From positions 1 through 7,235 of the forward strand of contig QIAR01000130.1 in assembly GCA_003225595.1 (NCBI GenBank): a stretch of DNA of 7,235 bases, given 5' to 3'. The translations under genes and the position numbers were made by a program. The notes under the pieces were generated by a model. That model was given only the letters and a program-made list of their open reading frames with translations. It searched no databases and was not told where the DNA came from. Below are positions 1 through 5,725 of this stretch, in pieces. Position 1 is the stretch's first letter, and each line of letters starts with the position of its first letter. The DNA is from Acidobacteriota bacterium. Lineage in GTDB: Bacteria > Acidobacteriota > Terriglobia > Terriglobales > Acidobacteriaceae.

Positions 1-144
1 GCACTTACATGCGTTTTTGAGAGATAAGAGTGCAGTTGGATCATCAATTCGCCAAAGTTTTACAGTCTTTTGCCAGAGTTCACGAGCCTCCAAGCTCAGG
101 CCAGCTGGGGCTTTGGGCAATCGTTCACGCTGAGAATTTTTCAT
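1..144 (-). CDS. Phage terminase small subunit, P27-like (partial, 3' end outside the window)
   Basis: Translation from ATG at 144 gives 48 residues before the window edge. It reads MKNSQRERLPKAP, then a GLSLEARELW segment, then a TVKLWRIDDPTALLSLKNAC helix region. The order LPKAP-x-GLS-x-EA-x-x-LW followed by a DDP-x-ALLxL helix is what I know from P27-family terminase small subunits, which recognise phage DNA and help the large subunit start packaging. A purine-rich CGGAGC lies about 5 bases before the ATG. The gene is on the same strand as the 54-aa gene and AAA remnant upstream of it, so it is probably the distal gene of that element. Only the N-terminus is visible. The family call comes from motif memory, not a search; another packaging-associated protein is possible. 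Confidence 0.68.
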   Translation of the reverse strand, partial: MKNSQRERLPKAPAGLSLEARELWQKTVKLWRIDDPTALLSLKNACKC

Positions 145-201
145 AAGCTCCGAACTCAAATTTCTTCGCAGTCGCGCTGCAGGCGGTTGCCAGAGAAAAC
201 C

Positions 202-366
202 TTATTCTCTAAAAACACACCCCCATCCCTCCCGCGCGAAAACTTCAATGGTCGCATCAGTGCACAACCCAAGCGCAATGCGTTTAGGACCGCGCTTCAG
301 CTTGCGCTTGAGCCATGCGACAGTGCGAGGGCTCGGCTTGTTCCAGTCGTCATGCGGGCCCCTCAT
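202..366 (-). CDS. Unrecognised 54-aa basic protein, translationally coupled to the AAA gene
   Basis: I chose ATG at 366 because it overlaps the stop of the preceding AAA reading frame (TGA 363-365) as ATGA, which implies coupled translation. The 54 residues start MRGPHDDWNKPSPRT. They contain a strongly basic stretch (WLKRKLKRGPKR), then a small mixed segment (ALGLCTDATIEVFAREGW), and end at GCVFRE before TAA. No family is recognised. The basic centre suggests nucleic-acid contact, but that is inference. There are two cysteines but no metal-binding pattern. A longer in-frame reading exists from a start at 435, but it would run over the zinc-finger coding end of the AAA gene, so the overlap start is preferred. 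Position between the replication and terminase genes suggests an accessory gene of the mobile element. Confidence 0.6.
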   Translation of the reverse strand: MRGPHDDWNKPSPRTVAWLKRKLKRGPKRIALGLCTDATIEVFAREGWGCVFRE

Positions 367-1004
367 GCACCAGCCTCGCAGGTTTGGCAAATAGCCTTTC
401 CTGACGGCTCTATATAAACTGCAAAGCTTCCGCAACTAGGACACGACCGCAGAGTGTTGCCGTTCGGTTTTTCGGTGCTTGCCTCTGGCTGTAGCGGTAC
501 AACCAAACTGGGTCTGGAGGGGGTTGTACCGTGTACTCCCCTTAAGGGGGGAGTACACCGGTACAACCCATATCCCCTTGACCTGTACCGCTGTACCGTG
601 GGTTGTACTGTCTTTGTGGTACAGGGTAATAGCGGACGGTTTTCCTGCCGTGGTCCCTTTCTTCTCTCTCTTCCCAGAGCCCGCCCCTGCCATCCTTGAG
701 GAGTTGGACTACCCGGTTACGACCCATGCCCGATTTTTTGGAAGACTGCGTTTTGGGTTATGCCAGGCGTCTCAGTGATGATCACCACCAGCTTTTCACT
801 GTCTAGATTCCGTTTCGTGAACTCTGGGCTGTCTGTTACCTCGAAACTGCCCTCTTCAAAGTTCGGGCGGATAGTGATGGGATGTGTCTCGCCGAATCGA
901 TTCTTGATGCACCGTAGGGTGATCAAACCACTTTCATCGGATAACTCTTGAAGGAAGGCGACATCTAACCTAAAAACAGCCGCGGCTGCTCGCTGGCTAC
1001 TAGG
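363..1004 (-). pseudogene. 3' half of a RepA/DnaB-type AAA ATPase gene with winged-helix and zinc-ribbon tail (5' deleted, two frameshifts)
   Basis: Three frames join into one protein. From about 1004 down to the 730s the frame gives DVAFLQELSDESG, then LRCIKNRFGE, then a winged-helix start (TPGITQNAVFQK). This aligns with the AAA gene at 4276-5725 (VQCFKNRFGD, RPGVSQSQIVQQ). The next frame gives GMGRNRVVQLLKDGRGGLW, completing the HTH, and a Tyr/Pro/Gly-rich tail. The last frame gives PPLRGVHGTTP and ends in a zinc ribbon with CPSC and CQTC, stopping at 363. Removing one A from the six-A run (734-739) and adding one C to the six-C run (546-551, G on the plus strand) restores one continuous frame. 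The DnaB-N domain, Walker A and Walker B are absent, so the replication ATPase cannot be functional. Homology fades around 990-1004; upstream of that I see no AAA sequence. Confidence 0.78.
496..626. repeat. Cluster of GTAC-centred repeats and a 49-bp imperfect palindrome in the AAA gene tail
   Basis: GTAC occurs nine times between 497 and 622, where about one every 256 bases is expected. Longer copies are GGTACAACC at 496 and 560, and GGGTTGTAC at 521 and 600. The segment 521-569 is an imperfect inverted repeat: GGGTTGTACCG and TGTACTCCCC on the left, TTAA in the centre, and on the right the complement with one extra base in the first block and two more in the C-run. It lies in the low-complexity tail between the winged helix and the zinc ribbon. 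It could be iteron-like or hairpin DNA; the function is unknown. Confidence 0.8.
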
Positions 1005-1145
1005 ACCCGATCTTCGGGTGTGTACGCACTGCGCAACTGTCTTTGTAGCTAAGCGGCCAAAGCAGACGGCCTGCAGCGTGGCCTGCAGCGATCGTCACCG
1101 GCTTGCCCGCTTCTGGGCCCTTAAACGCAGAAAGGATCGAGCCGA
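1005..1145. other. Junction and upstream region of the first integrase, with a 12-bp tandem repeat
   Basis: No gene is seen here. It separates the AAA remnant (minus) from the integrase (plus). GGCCTGCAGCG is repeated at 1068-1078 and 1080-1090 with a 12-base period, possibly an integrase or excisionase binding site. No convincing sigma-70 promoter was found. AAAGGA at 1131-1136 sits nine bases before the integrase ATG and serves as its ribosome binding site. Compared with the right-hand element, the excisionase gene and the first two thirds of the AAA gene are missing between these two genes, so a deletion breakpoint is expected near 1005. Confidence 0.6.
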
Positions 1146-2315
1146 ATGAGCGTCTTCAAGAAGACCGGCGTTTACCACTTTCGTTTTATGCACCGTGGCC
1201 GAGTGATTCGTAAAAGCACCAAACAAGGCGACAAGAGAACCGCTGAGCTGATGGAAGCCAAGGAGAAGACAGCGCTGGCTCTAGGTGATGCTGGTCTTCG
1301 AGAGAAGCCCAAGGCTCCGACGCTCGCGCAGTTCATCACGAACCGCCTCACTGCTTGGGTTGAGAATCAGAAGTCAACGACTGGGATCTGGTTCAAGTCT
1401 GGCATGCGGCCCTTGGCCGAGTACAAACCAATCGCGGGTTGCACTCTCGACGCGATCACCAGCGAGAAGATTGCAGACTACGCCGCCCATCGCCAAGGGG
1501 AAGGTCTTGCGGTTGGCAGCATAAATCGAGAGCTCCGGGTACTCCGGCGCTGTTTACGATTGGCGACGGAATGGGGAATCGTTGAAACCGCCCCCAAGGT
1601 GAAGATGGCCGGCGCTGAGATCCGGCGAGAGCGCGTGGTCGGCGATGAGGAATTTCGTAAATACCTCGCTTGCGCCATTCCATTGCTCACGCATGTTGCG
1701 ACGCTGCTAAATGAGACCGGACTACGGCCTGAGGAGTGCCATCGTTTGGAATGGAGCGATATCGATCTCGGTGCTCGCGCCCTGCTGATCCGCCAGGGCA
1801 AGACGCCAGCCGCTCGCCGCCGTCTGCCGCTTACGCCCAACGCGCGTAATGTTCTGGAATCACGCTGGCAGGATGCCGGAGGGCCGGAGACGGGATTTGT
1901 GTTTCCTGCCCCTACCATGAGCGGACACATCGAGCACTGGAGGTTAAAAAAGCAGCACCGCAAGGCACTCGCGAAATCCGGTGTGCGGAACTTCCTGCTC
2001 TATTCATTGCGTCACACTTTCGCAACGAAGATTGCTCCGCGCGTGGATGCTTGGACGCTGTGTCGCATCATGGGCTGGGCTTCATTGAGCGTGGCTATGA
2101 CCTACGTTCACGCTCAAGATGATCGCGTCCTGGCTGCGTTTTCCGGGCAGGAGGCAAAAGGTGGTCACGAATTCGGTCACACTGCCGATAAGCGCCTTGG
2201 GGTTGCTTCTGGTGAGGAGCTGCAAGCCGCTGAGGGATTAGAGGGTTACATGGTGAGCGCGGCAGGATTCGAACCTGCGACCCATGCCTTAAAAGGGCAT
2301 TGCTCTACCAGCTGA
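1146..2315 (+). CDS. int: Tyrosine recombinase/integrase, intact, 3' end overlapping tRNA-Lys
   Basis: This 389-aa site-specific recombinase would integrate and excise the element at the tRNA. ATG 1146 has a ribosome site (AAAGGA, nine bases upstream). The N-terminal arm-binding part is about residues 1-55 (GVYHFRFMHRGRVIRKST), the core-binding SAM-like part about 57-150, and the catalytic domain about 160-335. Catalytic candidates: Arg194 in TGLRPEECHRLEW, Lys219 in RQGKTPAARRRLPL, Arg289 and His290 in LLYSLRHTFAT (Tyr286 replaces the usual first His), Trp311 in IMGWAS at the His/Trp position, and nucleophile Tyr320 in MTYVHA. All are present or conservatively replaced. The last 21 residues (MVSAAGFEPATHALKG and on) are read antisense through the tRNA gene, so the natural C-terminus depends on what lies at the attachment site. 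No frameshift is seen, unlike every other large gene of the two elements. Confidence 0.93.
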   Translation: MSVFKKTGVYHFRFMHRGRVIRKSTKQGDKRTAELMEAKEKTALALGDAGLREKPKAPTLAQFITNRLTAWVENQKSTTGIWFKSGMRPLAEYKPIAGCTLDAITSEKIADYAAHRQGEGLAVGSINRELRVLRRCLRLATEWGIVETAPKVKMAGAEIRRERVVGDEEFRKYLACAIPLLTHVATLLNETGLRPEECHRLEWSDIDLGARALLIRQGKTPAARRRLPLTPNARNVLESRWQDAGGPETGFVFPAPTMSGHIEHWRLKKQHRKALAKSGVRNFLLYSLRHTFATKIAPRVDAWTLCRIMGWASLSVAMTYVHAQDDRVLAAFSGQEAKGGHEFGHTADKRLGVASGEELQAAEGLEGYMVSAAGFEPATHALKGHCSTS

Positions 2316-2326
2316 GCTACGCGCCC
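2251..2326 (-). tRNA. tRNA-Lys (anticodon UUU), CCA encoded
   Basis: On the minus strand the cloverleaf folds fully. The acceptor stem is GGGCGCG with CGCGCTC (one G-U), the D arm GCTC-AGCTGGTA-GAGC, the anticodon stem ATGCC/GGCAT with loop CTTTTAA (anticodon TTT), the variable loop GGGTC, and the T arm GCAGG-TTCGAAT-CCTGC. The discriminator A is at 2254, and the terminal CCA is encoded at 2251-2253. The gene looks functional. It is the probable integration target of the integrase that overlaps its 3' end. Upstream on its own strand lies the 3' end of the second integrase, only 32 bases away; TAGATT at 2335-2340 is a possible -10 element. Confidence 0.97.
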
Positions 2327-2358
2327 ACTTTCTTTCAATCTAACACATCGCGAAGAGA

Positions 2359-3488
2359 TTAATGGACACCGAAAGCAGACTCGGCGGCAACGCTGGTGTC
2401 AGTTCTGGTGTCAGTTGCTTCCTGTAGCTGCCAACCCCCTGCCAACCGTTCCACAGCAGCCAGCTTGTGAGCCGGGGCGAGATGCGCGTATCGCACCGTC
2501 ATTTGGATCGTCTTGTGCCCCATCAACTCCGCAACGGTGCGAAGATCAACACCCGCCATGATGAGACGACTGGCAAAGGTGTGCCGGAGGCAATACCACG
2601 TGAAGTTCGTGACACCTGCCCGGGACACCGAAGGCTCAAACCAGTGTTTGTACCCCTTCAACGCCTCCCCATGAATATTAACAAAAACCCGCCCTTCTCC
2701 ACCGGAGCGCCCGAACAACTCCTGGAACGCCGCCAGACTGACAGAGTTCAACGGAATGTGCCGCGTGATCCCGTTCTTGCTCTTCGGAATCGTGACCAGC
2801 TTTCGTACAAGATCGACCCTGTCCCATGTCAACCCGTACTGCTCGCTTGGCCTCATGCCTGTGTGCAATGCGATGTCGAACTCCGGCATGTGACTGGGGC
2901 ACACGGCTTGGATGACGGCCCGTAAACGCGACTCTTCATCTGCTCGCGGTTTGAGGTAATCCACTTCCGTTCTTGCCGGCGAGAACTGATTCAAGAAACG
3001 CACGCGCCCATTATCCTCACGTTTGCGCTTGAGCAGCCGCGCCGGATTCGTGATCGCTTTGCCGTTCTCGATCGCCAATCTGTAAGTGAGGGACAGGGTG
3101 GACCTGTATCGGCCGTAGGTGCCCGGCTCCCACTCCTGCTCACCGAACCAGCGTCGTAAATCCTCGATCGGAACTTCGGCGGAGTAACTCCCAAATGCCT
3201 TTTTTAGACGGCCAATGCGGTACTCATCGAACTGGTACCCCTGATTATTAGAATGGCAGTATTCCACGGCATCATCTGCGATTTCGGTGAACAGAACGGC
3301 CCGATTCCGAAGTGTCTCTGGCAGCTTTTGCCCTGGAGTACTTCGGTTTTCCGCTTATGGTACAGCTTGAGGGCTGCGCTTTTCGGGCCGACTTTCTCTC
3401 GCCGAATACGTCCAGAGGCATCTGCATATCGAATCCAGTAGACATCAGAGCCCGGCATTTTCTCGTAAACGCCCCGAGTTTTCTTCAT
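2359..3488 (-). pseudogene. int: Second tyrosine recombinase/integrase, single frameshift
   Basis: Start ATG 3488 is set by a strong AAGGAGGAG (3497-3505) eight bases upstream and an ATGA overlap with the 48-aa gene. The first frame gives MKKTRGVYEKMPGSD, WIRYADASGRIRREKVG and KRKTEVLQGK. The frame then breaks at the four-A run (T at 3326-3329). One added A gives GKKLPETLRNRAVLF and joins the downstream 302-residue frame, for about 376 residues in all. Numbered in that downstream frame, the catalytic set is complete: Arg139 (HTGMRPSEQYGLTW), Lys164 (PKSKNG), Arg228-His229 (WYCLRHTFAS, with Tyr225 in place of the first His), His251 (LMGHKTI) and Tyr260 (VRYAHL). The protein differs strongly from the first integrase. 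The Thr/Asp-rich tail (TDTRTDTS) matches integrases of this type that I remember. The frameshift may be real decay or a base-calling error, since everything else is intact. Confidence 0.85.
2393..2416. repeat. Perfect 12-bp tandem duplication in the second integrase tail
   Basis: CTGGTGTCAGTT occurs twice back to back (2393-2404 and 2405-2416). It encodes the repeated TDT segment of the C-terminal tail and keeps the reading frame. It lies about 70 bases from the tRNA. Confidence 0.9.
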
Positions 3489-3631
3489 GGCTTCTTCTCC
3501 TCCTTGTGCGGTCTGCCACCGAGCTTGGCCCATTTGCTGAGGGTTTCGCTGTTGTGTTTCGCTGCGCGAGCTTTTCCGCCTTTGCTGCCGATTCGAGCAA
3601 GGAAGTCACGGATGACCTTATCTTTCTTCAT
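3485..3631 (-). CDS. 48-aa basic protein upstream of the second integrase (possible regulator)
   Basis: ATG 3631 to TGA 3485-3487 gives MKKDKVIRDFLARIGSKGG, then KARAAKHNSETLSKWAKLGG and RPHKEEKKP. The protein is highly basic and Gly/Lys-rich. The KGGKARA... and KLGGRP patterns resemble short proteins I have seen next to integrases, but I know no proven function. The stop overlaps the integrase start as ATGA, and the integrase ribosome site lies inside this gene, so the two are coupled. The start codon sits at the edge of a perfect palindrome and about five bases from the predicted transcription start, suggesting leaderless translation and possibly autoregulation. It could bind DNA as a small repressor or recombination directionality factor; that is inference. 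Confidence 0.72.
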   Translation of the reverse strand: MKKDKVIRDFLARIGSKGGKARAAKHNSETLSKWAKLGGRPHKEEKKP

Positions 3632-3650
3632 AACTTAGCAGCTAAGTTAT
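3630..3650. promoter_or_regulatory. Perfect palindrome, likely operator
   Basis: The arms ATAACTTAGC and GCTAAGTTAT are exact complements around a single A at 3640. The site covers the -10 box, the predicted transcription start and the first bases of the 48-aa gene, so a bound protein would block transcription of the integrase operon. The ligand is unknown; the product of the 48-aa gene or the excisionase-like protein are candidates. Confidence 0.8.
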
Positions 3651-3672
3651 GATAAGATGGGCTTGGTGTCAA
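3644..3672 (-). promoter_or_regulatory. Sigma-70-like promoter for the 48-aa gene and second integrase
   Basis: On the minus strand there is a perfect -35 TTGACA (3667-3672), a 17-base spacer, and -10 TAACTT (3644-3649). Starting about seven bases after the -10, the transcript would begin near 3636, giving roughly a five-base leader before ATG 3631. No ribosome site fits in that leader. Confidence 0.7.
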
Positions 3673-4018
3673 GTCTTTCGAGCCGATCTTTTTACCTGGA
3701 CTCCCCCAACCTGGCAAAACGCTGCGGAAATGTCTTCGAGAGTCTTAAGCACTACTGCTGCGTTATGGACTTTGCTTTTGCGCTCGCAGGACAATCAGCT
3801 ACTTAGAGATGGGTAACAAAGCAGCGTTGAACATTTGACAACGCGGCGTTGCACGGCGAAAATATAGACGCTGGCACCTGGTAGGGTGCGCGGTGACACA
3901 GAGGTTCCTACGAGCGAGAATGTGACGCCTCTGGGAACTTCAACCGTTGAAGCAGTTCGACGGGAGCAGTAACGTCGGCAAGAGAAGCGGCGATCCGTAA
4001 AACTCACGAGGTCGCTTT
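3652..4018. promoter_or_regulatory. Divergent control region between the integrase and replication operons
   Basis: About 365 bases without a convincing gene. It holds the integrase promoter at its left edge. A plus-strand TTGACA at 3835-3840 lies ahead of an A/T-rich AAAATATAGA (3859-3868), but the spacing to TATAGA is 22 bases, so the best pairing uses a weaker -10. A 15-bp perfect palindrome, CTTCAAC-C-GTTGAAG, lies at 3938-3952, and its half-site CGTTGAA recurs at 3825-3831. GAGG at 4008-4011 is the likely ribosome site of the next gene. These fit an operator region for excisionase and replication genes; exact roles are inferred. Confidence 0.5.
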
Positions 4019-4276
4019 TTGCCACAGCAAAGCTTCGAATCACTGCAAAGCTTGGCTACTGGGGTAGCCGCCAATACCTTAGAGTCCCTCAAGCTTCTCT
4101 TCAGTCAGAAGCAATCCGCCTGCATCTTGGGCGTAAGTTTGCGCACTCTCCAAAACTTGATCGCTTCAAATCAGATACCTGTGCGCCGTATTGGGCGCAG
4201 GGTGCTGATCCATCGTAAGGCTTTGGAAGCCTTCGCCCGTCGCGACCATCCCCAGATCGAAAGAGGGGGTGAGTGA
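4019..4276 (+). CDS. Excisionase-like MerR/HTH_17 DNA-binding protein
   Basis: 85 residues. The core LFSQKQSACILGVSLRTLQN, then LIASNQIPVRRIGRRVLIHR (about residues 27-66), is the usual helix-turn-helix plus wing of excisionase-type proteins: a helix reading 'A-x-x-LGVS-x-RTLQ', then IPVRRIGRRVLI. Such proteins bend attachment-site DNA or control replication genes. The frame has a stop at 3998-4000 and no ATG or GTG before the HTH. TTG 4019 is preferred because GAGG lies seven bases upstream; TTG 4052 is a shorter alternative without a clear ribosome site. GCAAAGCTT is repeated at 4027-4035 and 4045-4053, so the first codons may double as a binding site. The stop (4274-4276) overlaps the next ATG by one base (TGATG), indicating coupling to the replication gene. 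Intact. Confidence 0.8.
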   Translation: MPQQSFESLQSLATGVAANTLESLKLLFSQKQSACILGVSLRTLQNLIASNQIPVRRIGRRVLIHRKALEAFARRDHPQIERGGE

Positions 4277-5725
4277 TGCCGAACCGGCATCTGCCCGCAA
4301 GCGTGGAAGCCGAGCGCTCCATTCTCGGCGCAATTCTCCTCGATAATCGGACCCTCAACGAGGCCGCGGGAAGGCTACAAAGAGACGAGTTTTCGTTGGA
4401 TTCTCACCGCCGAATCTACTCGCGCATGCTGAAGCTAGCCGAATCCGCACAGCCCATTGATCTGACCATGCTCATCGAAGAACTCGATCGCCACAAAGAA
4501 CTGCAAACAGTCGGCGATGTGGGTTACGTCTCCGGGCTGCTGGACGGGGTTCCCGACCGGCCCAGCATTAGAGCATTACATCAATATCGTTAAAGACAAG
4601 GCTTTGCTGCGCAATTTGATTTGCCAAGCCGAGGGAGCCATCAAAGCTGCCTACGAAGGCCATGCGACCGGCGAGCAAGTGCTCACCGGTAGCGAGACCG
4701 CGATTCGCGGCCTCGCGGACAGCATGCCCTGGGGGCGACGTCGGGTCGTATTCGCACTTGGGAACAAATTCCGACGCTGAAACTCCTCCCATCCGCAAAT
4801 GTGTCGTGGGTGGTGGAGGGCATAATCCCTGTTGGCAGCATCGTACTCTGGGCGGGTGAGAGCGGCTCTTATAAAACCTGGCTCTCGCTTTGGCTAGCCA
4901 AAGCCGTGCAAGAGGGCAGCGATTTCCTGGGTCGGAAAACGGTTCGGAGACCCGTATTGTACTTGGATCGCGAAAACCCATCAGCTTTGATTCACGAGCG
5001 TTGTTGAATCTTAGGAATTTGCTCCTCAGAGGACCTACGTTTTTGGGGTGGCTGGGAAAAAGACCCCCCACCGACGATTGGCGACCGTAGACTTCTTGAG
5101 ATAGCGCGGAGGATCCAGCCGGTCATGATTGTGGATTCCTTCATTCGATTTCACGCTGCTGATGAAAATTCAGCGACGGAGATGGGTCGAGTCATGACAG
5201 ACCTTCGCCTCTGGCGAATGCAGGGGCTACGGTCGTTCTGCAGCACCACAAGCCAAAGGCTGAAGGCACGCAATATCGGGGGAGTAGTGACATCAAGGCT
5301 GGTGTGGACGTGGCGTTTGCCGTGGCACATGAACGTGAGTCTGGGAACGTGACTGTCCAATGTTTCAAGAACCGCTTCGGGGATGAACCTTCAATCACGG
5401 TCAAGCCGCAGTTCGAGACTGGCGCAGGTTTCGAGGTCACGCAGGATCCAGCGTTGCAACGGCAACACGAAGAAGAGCGGGTGCTCCTTAGCATTATTGA
5501 GGAGCGCCCAGGTGTAAGTCAGAGTCAAATTGTGCAGCAAGCCGGATTACCTCAATCCTGAAAACGGGGGTCGGAGTGCTTTGGCGAGTCGAGCAGGGCC
5601 AGCGAGGCCGCCTAGGCTACCACCTGCTTAATTCGGATCCGAGCTCTTCAGCTTTTCAAGCCTATAGTACTGAAAAACTGAAAAGCTCAACAGAGCAGTT
5701 GCATATCATTGAAGGTGAAGTATGA
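4276..5725 (+). pseudogene. DnaB-N / AAA (RepA-like) replicative ATPase gene, broken by at least six indels
   Basis: Joining frames gives a protein of about 480-490 residues. The DnaB helicase N-terminal domain comes first (LPASVEAERSILGAILLDNR to IEHYINIVKDKALLRNL). Next come WVVEGIIPVGSIVLWAGESG and Walker A GESGSYKT (4855-4878), YLDRENPS, Walker B PVMIVDS (near 5116-5136), TVVLQHH, the KNRFGD strand, and a winged helix (RPGVSQSQIVQQAGL). The proposed breaks are: an extra A at 4570; one C lost in 4727-4729; one base lost near 5001 leaving TGA 5005-5007; an extra A at 5013; one G lost at 5213-5214; and about 16 bases lost near 5557, removing the HTH recognition helix. The tail ends at TGA 5723-5725, overlapping the next ATG. 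ATG 4276 (or GTG 4273) is coupled to the excisionase stop. An intact copy would load or act as helicase at the element's origin. It is not translatable here. Confidence 0.87.
5650..5687. repeat. Inverted repeat in the AAA gene tail
   Basis: AGCTTTTCA (5650-5658) is the exact complement of TGAAAAGCT (5679-5687), with a 20-base loop. An overlapping direct repeat ACTGAAAA occurs twice within 5670-5684. The position is comparable to the GTAC repeats of the other AAA gene: after the winged helix, in the variable tail. Confidence 0.75.

Noticed and set aside
70..417. Plus-strand open frame of 115 codons
   Set aside because: It is antisense to the terminase start and the 54-aa gene, which have family-like composition and coupled starts; the plus reading has none.
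496..626. CRISPR array
   Set aside because: The GTAC units are short, in both orientations and irregularly spaced, with no repeat-spacer periodicity.
734..739. Programmed ribosomal frameshift at A6
   Set aside because: The shift needed skips one base, unlike common -1 sites, and the gene also lacks its 5' half. Kept only as a minor alternative to mutation or sequencing error.
1478..1963. Minus-strand open frame of 161 codons inside the first integrase
   Set aside because: Arg/Ser-rich shadow of a well-supported integrase with all catalytic residues.
2467..2925. Plus-strand open frame of 152 codons opposite the second integrase
   Set aside because: The minus strand carries the full recombinase motif set; the plus reading shows no family features.
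3795..4043. Minus-strand open frame of 82 codons in the divergent control region
   Set aside because: Ser/Arg-rich, with no recognisable domain. It would run against the excisionase control region, so it is treated as noncoding.
5630..5646. Adjacent sites AATTC, GGATCC, GAGCTC that look like a cloning polylinker
   Set aside because: The stretch lies in the continuing AAA tail frame (NSDPSSS) with native sequence on both sides, and no vector sequence is visible.
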